Shown: piece after piece, positions 9,831 to 21,308 of the stretch
How the letters are laid out: the number at the start of each line of letters is the position of its first letter
How positions within the stretch are numbered: position 1 is the stretch's first letter
From: Portulaca oleracea
Taxonomy: Eukaryota > Streptophyta > Magnoliopsida > Caryophyllales > Portulacaceae
DNA: 64,000 nt
Direction of reading: 5' to 3'
NCBI GenBank assembly: GCA_029582165.1
Contig: CM055870.1
Span: 11,155,832-11,219,831 of the forward strand
Translations under genes and position numbers: made by a program
The notes under the pieces: generated by a model
The model's input: only the letters and a program-made list of their open reading frames with translations
What the model was told of the DNA's origin: nothing
Databases searched by the model: none

Positions 9831-10664
9831 TTAAAGGTTAACACGGCGACAAGATCTTCTAACTTGGCCTTGTCTTCCAGTAAGAACTCCAACCCTACCA
9901 AGCTTGACCATGGCAGATCCAAATTTATTAGCAAAGTCACCGGAGGTAGCAAGCCTCAACACGATACCCCTCGTGAGTGGGTCGCTTGCTATCTGCTGAT
10001 CAATTTGGAGGATACCTTTGCCAGCCATAATAGCTTTGTAGAAACCATTGTCGACGACCAAGGAACTTCCAGAGGTTTGGTCAGCAGCGACGACATTGTT
10101 TGAACCGCTACGAGGACATGTCCTTCTAAGAGAAGACAATGTCGACAGATTCATGCTTGGATCTGCTCTTCCAGTGTTGCGGAAGTTGTACAGACGGTCT
10201 AGGAAGAACGAGCAGTGGATAAATCCAACGGTGTGCCCTCCACCTGTATTTACATTGCAAAAAGTGCAAAGGTTAGAATTAAAGGAGCCAAAAGCCATAT
10301 ATATTATAATGGTTACACCCGATAACTTTTTTTTTTAAAAAAAAAAATTGAGTTGAAGTTGGTATGTCCGTTAGGCTCATATTTCAAGTGTAACTACGAG
10401 CATATCTTTGAGTGTGATTCTTGAGAAACAATTGCTGATGTAGGGTGGTGAGTATCAATAATATAGTTTTAATGATAGGGTAAGACATTTAAAGGTCTCT
10501 TACTCCGATCCAAGACACTTAAAAGATCTCTTACCCTAAAATTTATATCATTTTCGATTATTAAATTAGACAGTTTCATCAAATATTTAGATTCAAATTT
10601 TATACTAGCTATCATAAATTAGAATATTAAGTTTTATATGGCCCATAAGTATAGAGCATTGGTC

Positions 10665-10756
<92 letters not shown>

Positions 10757-13700
10757 ATTGGTCGCATATTTGACTAAGAAGAATATTAGTATTTGTGTTG
10801 ATAGATTAAATACCCAAGAGAAGGACGAATTCTTCAGCTGTCATGCCCCTGTTCCTAAAAAGTTGAACAGCAAGTCCGACTGGGGTTGTTGGTCCAGGGA
10901 GATTCATATCAGCATCACTAGCACGTGAAATGGTGCCGTCTCTTCTCCCTGTTTCTACATTGTACCACTTTCCTCCGGCCTGAATTAGTTTACGCACGCA
11001 TACATAAGAAAACATTTGTGTATTAGTTCCAATAATTTTGTCAAAAGTTATAGAATGAGCTACTTCATATTAGCATGTATATATACCAGAAAAACTGAAG
11101 CTCTAGTTGCGATAATAATGATATCAGCACATGAGACGACCCCAGGACACCTTCTCTCCAATACACTCTTGCAGTAGTCAACGAGAATGAAACCTCTGAT
11201 ACTCCCGTTTGGCCCAGAAGTTTTCTCAGTGTTACTTCCGTCCAATAAGATCGACGCATCACATCCCTTTACCAAAAAAATACATTAATGATTATTAAGT
11301 GTTAGCAAAGTGCCCAAAAATCATGTACTTTTTTGACCTCACAATTATTGATTAAGCCTAATTCTAGTAGGATATTATTTTGAAATATTATCTTTCATGT
11401 TATTTTGAGGTAATACTTTTTGATGTTCTCTTTAGAGGGGGGTGTAAGCTAGATTTAGAGGGGATTTTTCTATACAAAAATAAGTAGAGAGAACATGTGC
11501 ATGCTTGTGCAGTGTGAGATGTCATACTCTTTTTGTGTGTTGATCTCGGAGTAAGATCGTTAGTTAAAATATCTACCATGATAGTAGATTTGTTTGAGGT
11601 TGTGCCATTTGTGATTTGCTCTAATTTTGATTTCCATGCTAAACTTCTGTCCCCTATAATCTTGCATTATATTCTTCACAATTTATTGTAACTGAAGAAA
11701 CACAGCTCAGCTCTAAGGACCTCCACGACCACATCACTGAGGACCTCCACATTGACCGCAATACTTTTGATTGAAAGACAAATTTGAAGATATAAATTCA
11801 GGGAAGTTTGCTTTATATAAATATTCCTTATCTTCCTAGATATCTATATTTATCTCATAATCTGTAATTCGATTTTATTTGATTGAAGGATTTCCAAGGT
11901 AGAAAATTGTGTAGGAATTTTGGTTAGAAAATTCTGAGTTGTAGGAATATTTTGTGTGAAAATATTTTGAGTTTTCGTCACTGGAAAAGTGGTGAGGTTG
12001 TAACAAGTGAGTGAATTCTAGTGAGGGCCTCAAACGCCGTTTTTCTGAAGTGAGACAGGACTCTTACTTTAGGTGTGTCTTTTATCTGTAATCGCCTCTT
12101 CTGTGAGGCATCAGCTGCAGAAGTCTCCTCAGAAGTCTTCTGCCTTTGTAAGCTCTATTGAGAACCTCAGATTCTCAATAGTGCCGAGTGTAACCTCTTC
12201 CTTACTAGCACTTTAATTGCATCATTAAAGAAGTATTATTCAGCTTATAAAAGTGCTATTAACCCCTTTTGTGTTGATTAAGTTGCAGATTTTTTATACA
12301 ACCCTATTCATCCCCCTCTAAGGTTATTTCAATTGGTATCAGAGCGGATCCACAAATTCAAGAGTTTAACCACTCGTGGAAAAGATCATAGCCGCTATCA
12401 ACACAAATGAAGCTCCTCAAGGACACTCATAAACAATAGCTCCACTACTCACTAGAGAAAACTGCAGGTCGTGGAAAAGACAAATGGAGGTCTTCCTCAA
12501 GGACCAAGATGAGGACCTCTGGACTGTTGTTACCGAGGGAGATTATCCTACTCCCACGAAGAAGAACAGTGTTGGACAAGATGTCTCAAAGAAAAGACCT
12601 GAAATGACCAATAAAGAGTTGGAGCCATTGAGAAAAAATACTCATGCCCTAAACTTGATTTATTGCAGTTTAAATTCAAATGATTTTGAACATGTATCTA
12701 ACTGTGAAACTGCAAAACAGGTTTGGGATTATTTGATAACCTCATATGAAGGCACAAGTCAAGTTAAGGACACCAAAGTAGATATCCTTGTCCAAAAGTA
12801 TGAGGCCTTCAGAATGGAAGAAAATGAGACTATTGAAGAGATGTTCAAAAGATTCAACAGCATCACCAACCACCTCATATCACTGGGAAAAACCTACCCA
12901 AATGAGGATCAAGTCAGAAAAGTCCTTCGATGCCTGCCTAGAAGAAAATGGGGTCCAAAAGTCACAACCATTGAAGAAGCTCAAGACCTCAAGACCCTCA
13001 AGATGGAGGAACTCATTGGAAAGCTATTGGCCCATGAAATCCAATTAAATAACCTTTCAGAACCCAAGAGAATTGCCCTCAAGGCAGTACGTGAATCTGA
13101 CATTGAGTCAGATGATGATGAGGAATATACAATGGCAATGATAGCTAGAGGGTTCAGAAGATTATATAAGAAAAATCTGACCTTTCGAGAATACATCAAG
13201 GATGGACAAAACAAAAAGGCAACCTCAAAAGGTAAGGCCTTAATAAAAGAAGAATCTGACCCATTTATTTGTTTTAGTTGTGGCAGCTCAAAACACCTTG
13301 TGAAGGACTGCCCTCATGCGAGAAGAAACAAAGACAAGAGAAACAGTCGGCCTCAACGATAAAACCATAAGGCAATGATGGCAACATGGAGTGATAGTGA
13401 TTCCAGTGAAGGCTACAGTGAGGTAGAGAAATAACAAATGTATGTATGATGGTAAACGCAAGTGAGGATCAAGATCCAACCTCATCTCATGACGAGATAA
13501 ACCTTGATGAGCTCCTCACTCTTCCCTCTTCGCACCTTGCTCGCAAATTATTTTATCTTTTCAAATATTTTAGATCTTTAATAGAAAGAGTCAAGCATCT
13601 CACGAAACATGTCAATCATTTGAACGAAACCGTAGAGAGCTTGAATACCAGAAATGACCTCTTAGAAACTAAAAATGTTAGACTGTCCATAGAGGTCAAA

Positions 13701-15596
13701 AGACTGCTATAAGGACATCACTCAATTATCCAATGAGGCAGTCACAAATTCTCATCCATACCAGAGAAAGCCCATCCTTCCCACATCCAATACACCACCT
13801 CTCAAAAATTATCGGTCCAAAAGTCCTCCCTTCCATACCAACAAATGACCTCTCCTTCCTATCTCATATATTTCGTCTCTCAGAGAAAGCTATCATAGAG
13901 GACCGCACCTCTAACAGAAAATAAAATAAGGATCTCACCAACTCCCATGTCTAAATGAACTAAACCTCCGTGCATTACTATAAGTTGGGTCCCAAAGACC
14001 GCATTGCAAAGATCTCATTCTTGGTCAGAGACCAAGAAAGATATGGTGTCCTCTACTGTAGGTATGCCTCAGATACACTACCAGAGATCCTAGACATTAA
14101 TAGGAAGGTTGCGAAACAACGCCACCCGCACCATGTGAGGGGGAGCCTTCTATCATGAGAACCTCAACCTATGCACAAGCTGTTAAATTGAGGGGGAGTC
14201 CTATCGTCCCTCCTCCCTACATGTGGTCTCTCTCCTCCTCCCAGGTTCGTCAACTCACTGCATGCCTATACCTTTAATGTCCTCCCAGGTCCGGTCAAGA
14301 GTCTGACTACCTTTTCCATAGGTAATTCAGATTCTTGCTCTTTTAAAATCTGCCCAAAATCATTTCTCCTCTCTCTTCCTCTATTTATTTTGGCCACTCT
14401 CTTTAGTGCTTGTACTCTCCTGTTTTCTCTTTGTCAGAAAGACAAAAAGGGGGAGAACTATGAACTGCTCTATTGTATGTCCTATATACATATGCTACTA
14501 CTTGGTTAGATGCCATGCTTGCAATTTTGTCTTTCAAACAAAAAGGGGGAGATTGAAGAAACACAGTTCAGCTCTGAGGACCTTCACGGTCACATCACTG
14601 AGGACCTCCACAGCGACCGCAATACTTTTGATTGAAAGACAAATTTGAAGATATAAATTCAGGAAAGTTTCCTTTATATAAATATTCCTTATCTTCCCTA
14701 GATATCTATATTTATCTCATAATCTCTAATTCGATTTTATTTGATTGAAGGATTTCCAAGGAAGAAAATCGTGTAGGAATTTTGGTTAGAAAATTCTGAA
14801 TTGTAGGAATATTTTGTGTGAAAATATTCTGAGTTGTAGCCACTGGAAAAATGGTGAGGTTGTAGCAGTGAGTGAATTTTGGTGAGGGCCTCAAAGGCCG
14901 TTTTTCTGAAGTGAGACAGGGCTCTTACTTTATGTGTGTCTTTTATCTGTAATCGCCTCTTCTGTGAGGCTTTAGCTGCAAAAGTCTCCTCAGAAGTCTT
15001 CTGCCTTTGTAAGCTCTATTGAGGACCTCAAATTCTCAATAGTGTCGAGTGTAACCTCTTCCTTACTAGCACTTTAATTGCATCAATAAAGAAGTATTAT
15101 TCAACTTATAAAAGTGCTATTAACCTCTTTTATGTTGATTAATTTGCAGATTTTTTATACAACCCTATTCACCCTCCTCTAGGGTTATTTCAATAACCTA
15201 TAGTCATTTAACTTTGCTTCCACTGATTAATTCGCTCAATAACCCTAACACCATATAATTATACAAAATGCCCCCAGTCAACATGCTTTAATCCCACAAA
15301 CAATGATAACTTTGCAAAGTTTAATTCCATTTGAAAGCTAGGAAGCAAATTAAAATTACCCTGACAAAGCAATCGTGAAATTGTAAACGAAGAAGGGCAG
15401 CTACAGTTTTCCGATCCCTCTGAAAAGTTTTCTTGACAAGGTCAAAAATAATTCGCTCAACATCAGTGTTGCCACATTTTCCCTTGTAGAACCCGACCTG
15501 CAATTGAGCGTAAGAAAGATCCACAAAGGTCATTAGGATAAGAGCAATGGCTATTAATGCCACTGAAGAAGAAGAAGTAACACTAGACCTAGCCAT
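9831..15596 (-). CDS. Class III peroxidase, gene 1 (four exons)
   Basis: Exons on the minus strand: 15596-15360, 11266-11087, 10979-10814 and 10243-9831, giving 331 residues, the usual family length. All junctions have GT donors and AG acceptors, and the three introns sit at the classic class III positions. The protein is a predicted secreted haem peroxidase that uses H2O2 to oxidise phenolics at the wall or apoplast. Visible: an N-terminal signal peptide (hydrophobic run ending SYAQ), the distal catalytic motif LRLQFHDCF with Arg and His, GCDASILLD for calcium binding, VSCAD, and the proximal haem-ligand motif GGGHTVG. Cysteines at the usual disulfide positions are present. Intron 1 is about 4.1 kb because of a gag-only retroelement at 11693-15192; correct splicing across it is uncertain. 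Exons 3-4 are nearly identical to gene 2 at 23840. Confidence 0.88.
10673..10750. repeat. (GT)n(AT)n microsatellite in peroxidase intron 3
   Basis: A short GT/TATG run followed by about 70 bp of uninterrupted AT repeat, located in intron 3 of peroxidase gene 1. The homologous site in gene 2 (about 24676-24728) is much shorter, so this locus varies in length. Confidence 0.9.
11693..12331 (+). repeat. 5' LTR of gag-only element
   Basis: 639 bp; direct repeat of 14553-15192. It contains several short GAGGACCTC-type repeats near its start. It is followed at once by the tRNA-Met primer site. Confidence 0.9.
12484..13362 (+). pseudogene. Copia-type Gag, N-terminus interrupted
   Basis: An open frame of 292 codons beginning [11 protein letters not shown]. 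It contains a UBN2-type Gag domain and, near the end, a zinc knuckle [14 protein letters not shown]. In frame upstream, the expected Gag start (NEAPQGHS, then [10 protein letters not shown]) is cut by a stop at 12430-12432, so the native N-terminus is lost and the ATG at 12484 is internal. A further fragment at 13446-13712 encodes a leucine-rich coiled-coil-like segment, as seen after Gag in related elements. No pol domains follow. Gag would form virus-like particles and package RNA; this copy is probably defective. Confidence 0.75.
14553..15192 (+). repeat. 3' LTR of gag-only element
   Basis: 640 bp, partner of 11693-12331, ending GGGTTATTTCA just before ATAAC. Confidence 0.9.
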
Positions 15597-15674
15597 TTTC
15601 TTGACCTTTTTTTTTTCTTTTGTAGTTTGTTTAGTTTTGCTTGTAGTATGAGGCTGTGCAAAATAGCAGCTTCG

Positions 15675-15682
15675 TATTTATA
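15675..15682 (-). promoter_or_regulatory. TATA box of peroxidase gene 1
   Basis: TATAAATA on the minus strand, about 80 bp upstream of the start codon at 15596. Gene 2 has the same box at a similar distance. Farther upstream both genes share a diverged block around GAGTTGATCAAAC and CATGCCAG, so the duplication included the promoter. Confidence 0.6.
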
Positions 15683-15849
15683 ATCGCAGATGTTGACGAA
15701 GTACGTAGTTTAATCGGACGCACGATTCAAGAATTAATCGTTGAGTTGATCAAACTTATCCTTAAACATGCATGCCAGACAACATTAAAAATTGCCATTC
15801 AACGTATTGACTTTAAAACTCAATAGTATGCCCCTGTATGCAGTTCTGG

Positions 15850-16606
15850 CCGGACACCATAGGAGCTTGACACGTACGTACTATACACTGCTTTTTTAAT
15901 TTGGAATTTTTGAATTGGCATTTTAAATTCAAAAATGATAAATATAGTTGATATTTATAGTTGATCTAAATAACTTGTAAAGTTAAATATAAGTATATTT
16001 AAATCATTATAAATGTATATTTCATTATTTTGAGGTTATTACAACTTATAAAAAATATAAAAATAATGATTTTATTTATATTTTTTCATAAATATAAAAC
16101 AATGCATAAAATATGTATTTTCTACTATAATTGATAAAATTAGGTTATTATTCATATTTTGTGACCTAGTTAATAAGTGTTATACTCTTGTAGCTGATAA
16201 ATATATATAACTATTAGAGAAAATATTATTAAAAGTTATAAAAAAAAAGTAAAATATGGACAATTCATATTTCGTGACCTAGTCAAGATATGTATCATTG
16301 ACCTTTTAAATTCAAGTTTGTCTTTGTCCTGACGCTCAACTAAATTTGTCAATTTAGATGAGCGGGTTAAATATAGGTTGAGTGTATTTTAGTTTCTGGT
16401 AAGTAAAAGTCGGGTGTATTTTAGATTCAGATAAATACAGGTCAGTTGTATTTCGAATTCATTGGACCGAGTTTCCGGGTCATGGCCGTGATTTTTCATT
16501 TTTCAGAGAAAAATAAATTTATCATTAAACATGTTAATTTAATTAATATATATGTACCAAATATTTCACTATGTTTTGATATCCGGTAGAATTGCATTAT
16601 TTATGG
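15850..16606. other. AT-rich intergenic DNA, no gene seen
   Basis: Low-complexity AT-rich sequence with short repeats (for example GTGTATTTTAG phrases near 16390-16450). No coding signal or RNA gene was recognised. Confidence 0.4.
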
Positions 16607-17033
16607 TGTAACTGCGTAACGCTCGGACCCCTTTCGGGCCGCGGACATTACCGGGAACGACTTCAAGGATCGCTAACTAGCCCTACAAATCACCACGAGT
16701 CTTTCCAGCGTGTTTCGTCCTCGCTCATACGCTGCTTGGGAAAACTTCTCAGGAGGTCACCCATCTTGAGATTACTCCCAACCAAGCACGCTTAATTGAG
16801 GAGTTCCCAACGGATAAACACAAATCACTACGAGTCTTTCCAGCGTGCCTATACACTGCCTGGAAAACATTCCCAAGAGGTCACCCATCCTGTGACTACT
16901 CCTAACCAAGCAAGCTCAACTGAGGAGTTCCCAACGGATGAGCTACCTTAAAAGAAGGTGCACCTTGGTGATATAATTAGTCATTTCAAACCCTTTAAGT
17001 TACACTTTTTAACCATATATCCGGGGTGTTACA
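16607..17033 (-). mobile_element. Cassandra-like LTR with two 5S-derived modules
   Basis: On the minus strand the segment begins TGTAACACCCCGG, like Cassandra LTRs. It then carries sequence derived from 5S rRNA: AGCTTGCTTGG followed by GGATGGGTGACCTCTTGGG, which are the A-box-like and C-box-like parts of the 5S internal promoter. The module occurs twice, about 120 bp apart (roughly 16850-16940 and 16735-16810), each preceded by CCGTTGGGAACTCCTCA and followed by CGCTGGAAAGACTCGT. The far end reads GTTACA at 16607-16612. No second LTR was seen nearby, so this is probably a solo LTR; the target duplication is unclear. Cassandra elements are non-coding TRIMs with Pol III-type promoters. Confidence 0.75.
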
Positions 17034-17039
17034 AATTGT

Positions 17040-18110
17040 CAATAACTACGATCCAAAACAGATGTCGTTCATTGATTTTAATTATTTTGGCTATTTTATT
17101 AAAACACTGGATTACGTTGTTGCTAAACCAGTTAACCAATCAATCTTAAAAATATAACACATACATTAGTTAACAAAGATGTTAAGAAATTAAATTCTTC
17201 TGTTACAATCTTTTTGAAAAAGTGAAATAGGATAGTAAAATTCCAATCAATTTTTTTATTAGAATTTATGAGATTACGGTTGCTCTATGCATGTATCTCT
17301 TCAATGTATATTGATTATGATTTTGACCAAACACATATTTTTCTTCAAATATTTTTCATTAATATTAAAAAAAGTTCATAAAATAATTTCAAATCAACCT
17401 TTAAGTTACAATGAAACTTCAAATTCATGTCTATCGGTATAATCCTAAATAAAACGTTACTTATTTATCAATTTCAAAGTGATTATAGCAAGACCTATAG
17501 ATAATGATAATGTCAATTGAACCCACAGGATAGATCAATATGCTTTTTAGAGCCTAGATAAATTCATTAAACTACCTCCAACTATCCTACCAGTGCATCA
17601 TCCACTATATCTCCTTAAAATCCTTCTTTCTTATGACGGTAAGTACTTATATCTGCTGCAATATATACCAATAAGAGTTACTGGACATAATTTGATTTTC
17701 AATAGTTTTCGCTACTCTCTGCTCCCCTTGTACCGCTCAAATTATTTTTTATCTTGTTATCCGTCGTTATATTATGAAGAACAATAAAGCTAAATGATTA
17801 TCTAATATCTTTAATATGATATGTTTTGGTGGATAAAGACTATAATTATGAGTTGAAAAGTAAAAAAAAATGAAAATATTTCGGGTGGGGTTGGACCCCT
17901 TAATTTTTTATTTTTCAGGTTCGGATAATTTTCACTTTCGGGTCGAACAATCTTGTTCAAAACCCAGAATTTCGGGCAGGTTCGAGTCTAGTTTCTGCGT
18001 CGGGTCGATTTTTGCCAATTCTACCCTCAACTCAACCCCTCTTTAAATTTAAAAAAAAAATTTAAAGGACAATATATGTGTTTTGGATTAGGATGGTCAT
18101 CGATCTTAAA
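17040..18110. other. AT-rich intergenic DNA, no gene seen
   Basis: No recognised genes. A C/G-richer stretch near 17880-18030 has repeated phrases such as TTCGGGT and GGGTCGA, possibly a transposon fragment of unknown family. Confidence 0.35.
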
Positions 18111-19241
18111 GAGTAAATTACATTTATCATACCTATTATATTTATCATACATTCATACCTGAGGTTTGTTGCAATAACTTTAATTACATACCCCACCTTT
18201 GTGAATATTTTTACCCTACCTCACCAAAAATACGGTTTTTTTACCCTACTTGAGGTTCTTGTAATAATTATAATACATCCCATATTTGTGAAATAATTTT
18301 TACCCTACATAACAAGAGTTACAAGTGATTTTTACTTTACTTGATGTTTACTGTAAATGTTATTGAAGTTATAGATCTTCGAAGTCTGCCATTGTTACTG
18401 AAGACCTAGAATCTCAAGACAACATTCAAATGTTATAACGTCATCCTAGGAACAAAATAGGAAGCAATCTACAATGTAATCCCATTCTCCGTCATCTACG
18501 TACGCTCCATTAAAACCCTATCTTAACCTCTCGATCCTCCCTAACTCACCTCCTCAGTCCTGTCGATCATGTCGATCAATCATATACACTTTCGTCGTTG
18601 TTGATTTTCCCGTCAAAATGTCGATCTACCCTCTCTGCTCCAATCGCAATATTTCTTATCTCTCTATTTCGATCTCCATTCCTAACCACAAATTCAATGT
18701 CGAGCTCTTCTCTCACATTACCTTCATCAAATACGAGCAATTGCGGAAGACTTCGCAAAATCTGCTCGGTACGTATTAAGGTGTTTTTGTTCATTATTGA
18801 TATATGTATAATAAAAAACCAAATAAGTTTCTAAAATCGATATAAAAAATTTATATCCTTCAGTAATAAATGAATTGAAGCAAATAAACAAAACAATTTC
18901 AAATAGCCCAATAAATACATAGCTATCCATTTAAATTCTTCATGAATCATGATCAAAGCTACTCATATGAAAAAAATAAAAAAAATGTTAAATAAAAAAA
19001 ATACCTATGGAGTAACATTTAAAACAAATCTCTGGTAGAGTAAAAATCACTTGCAGCTCTCGTGAGTTAGGGTAAAAATTATTTCATAAAAGTAAATATG
19101 TAAAAATTATTACAACAAACCTTAATTAGGTAGGGTAACAGACACCTACAGCTTTGTAAGGTAGGCTAAAAATTATGCACATAGGTGAAGTGTGTACAGG
19201 GGATTACAACAAACCTCAAAAAGGGTAAATGAAAATTACTC
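18111..19241. mobile_element. Long-TIR element enclosing foreign-looking DNA
   Basis: The ends GAGTAAATTACATTTA and ...AAAATTACTC are inverted and belong to the same family as 1888-2477. The arms run more than 200 bp and contain repeated units like TTACCCTAC. The centre (about 18440-18780) is distinctly more C-rich than its surroundings and has a possible splice donor (CTCGGTACGTATT). No transposase is encoded. The internal block may be captured host sequence, as in Pack-type elements; that part is inference. A clear target duplication was not found. Confidence 0.6.
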
Positions 19242-21041
19242 TTGTTTTAAATACCTTATAATTTTAGTTTTCATGATTCTAAATAATATTTTTTTAATAA
19301 TTATATATGCATACTTATCAATTATAAAAATCTAACATTTATTGGTTATGTCCATAAATATAAAGGTAACCTAATCACATCAGCACTAATATAGGCGCGC
19401 ATTTAAGTAGAATTTTACATTTATAAAAAATATAAATAAAGATAGTTTTAAACCATTTATGACGGGTAATAATCATTAAAATGATAAATGTATACATATT
19501 TATAAAAAATTCAGATATGCTCAAATATGACTTCTAGAGTAATTTAAGAAATATTCAAGATAGTTAATATAACTATTTTGATCCAAGTCACTTATCATTT
19601 TTTAAATAAAAAAATGATATCAATCTTCACATATAAAATATTTAGCAATGTTATTTCCTTAAAAAGATATTATCGCAGATAAATTGAGAAAATAATATAA
19701 TTGATGAATCCTATCCTTGCCTATAATAAAAAGGAGAGTTTTTTGTTGTTGTGCAGCTTGTTTGGCTACATAGCTATATGGGCTGGCCCAACTGATTGTC
19801 CTCCCTTTCCTTTGCCACATGGTCTCCCCTTCTACAGCCATCTCAAATGTTGATGACTCATGTCATGCCTCATTAAAACATTGGGCTGACCCAATATAAT
19901 TATATTGGGCTGTCTCAATTCATTACTCTGAATCCATATGTTACAACAATTTCCTCATACACGTATCATCTTGCATACGTACAAAGTACACATATATGGC
20001 TGTGGCTTGGCTTCTTCTTGTCTCTTTTGTGAATAATTAAACCCTAATTTGATGGATTAATTTCAAAATCCAAACCTTAAGTTCACTTTTTCCTTTTTCT
20101 CCAGACCTCCAAATCTTGTTCAATTCACATGCGAGAATTAAATTGTTGGTTTAAAGTGAACAAACCTGGCTTTCAAAAAAAAAGAAAAAAAAGAAAGGAG
20201 TGTAGTTAAGGTTGGGTTTTAGATTACATAAATAAACCCAATCTAAGTTCAAAGTTCATATTATTTTTTCCAATACCCCAAAGTTTAAATATTTTTTTCA
20301 ATTTTCCTTAGTAAAAATATTACATAAATATCCTCAATAAAATTAATATTTTAGGATTTTATTCAATGAATGTTACGGGTAAAATAAGAAAAATAACAAG
20401 TAATATATTATTAGAATTTCAAATGACATACAATTTAAACGAGAAAAATTAATAAACAGTTCAAATAAAAAAACATACGTAGTAATTGATTTTCTCTCCT
20501 TTTCTAAGTTTTAATTGATCAAAGAAAAACTAAAAGTATTTTAGTTTTTATTAGTTCAAGTGTGAATTTCATTCATCAATTAAATAAAATTCATATAGGA
20601 AATTGTCACCCTGTTATTTTGTCAGGTTAGGTTCATGTTAGGTTAGTTAAATTAGGATATGATAGGATACAATTAGAAATGATAGAATAAGTTTGAGTTA
20701 AAGTTAGTTGTTTGGTGGAAATATTTTATTAATAAAATTTGAATATTTTTGGGAGAATAAATGAAAAAGTTATTGGTATTGGAAAAAATGGATTGATTAG
20801 ATATTCAAATAAAATTATTTGAATTTCTTTTTTATTTAAAAAATTATTTTTGGTTTTAGTATTTTTTTTAGGAAGTTAAGTTAGGATAAGTTAGGTAAAG
20901 ATAAATTAAGTTAAGTTAGTTAGGTTTAACTCAACTAAAGAATACGGTTGATTGTGTTAGATCAATACTTAGCTATGATAATAAAGTAGAAATTTTAAAG
21001 TTTAAATAAGTCCAATTAAAGCTCTTTCAAAAAGAAGGAAT
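19242..21041. other. AT-rich intergenic DNA, no gene seen
   Basis: No gene recognised. Near 20620-20950 there are scattered TTAGGTT-type phrases in AT-rich sequence, too irregular to be a telomeric array. Confidence 0.35.
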
Positions 21042-21308
21042 TACTCTATCCATCTCATATTAACTGTAGCCTAATTTATGCAACGGTCAAATTTAAAATT
21101 TTATCATTAATTTATCAATATATAAAATATTTTTATTATACGAAATATTGTCTATGTTCTTAATGAAAAGTATTGTCATAACTCATAAGAGTAAAACATA
21201 GTAATTTTGTGATAAAATATATTATAAGAAATCCTCAGTCAAAAATAATATTGAATACAGTGTACGTAATACGTATGAAACCACAGTTAATAGGGAAAGA
21301 GGAGAGTA
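21042..21308. mobile_element. Stowaway-like MITE
   Basis: The left end TACTCTATCCATCTCATAT and the right end (reverse complement TACTCTCCTCTTTCCCTAT) form imperfect terminal inverted repeats of the CTCC(C/A)TCC type, with an AT-rich interior containing ATTATACGAAATATTG. It is about 267 bp and non-coding. Related copies lie at 61686-61997 and, in pieces, near 25905-26165 and 63095-63290. Confidence 0.6.

Larger units (their letters stand above)
11693..15192 (+). mobile_element. Gag-only (TR-GAG-like) copia element in intron
   Basis: A 3.5-kb LTR element lying antisense inside intron 1 of peroxidase gene 1. LTRs at 11693-12331 and 14553-15192 begin TGAAGAAACACAG and end GGTTATTTCA. A primer site TGGTATCAGAGC follows the 5' LTR at 12334, and a purine tract AAAAAGGGGGAGA precedes the 3' LTR. 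Flanking 5-mers are GTAAC and ATAAC, a target duplication with one mismatch. Only a copia-type gag is present; protease, integrase and reverse transcriptase are absent. The LTRs differ at many more sites than those of the 3253 element, so it is older. It matches the published description of TR-GAG non-autonomous elements, which rely on enzymes from relatives. Confidence 0.88.

Noticed and set aside
9813..10338. Plus-strand open frames of 96 codons, duplicated near 23822-24347
   Set aside because: They are antisense shadows of peroxidase exon 4; their duplication follows from the paralogous exons.
10638..10928. Open frame of alternating Tyr-Ile
   Set aside because: It is translation of the AT microsatellite running into the antisense of peroxidase exon 3.
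16735..16940. 5S rRNA gene
   Set aside because: Only the 3' part of 5S is matched, it is diverged and repeated, and it is embedded in TGTAACACC-type Cassandra LTR sequence.
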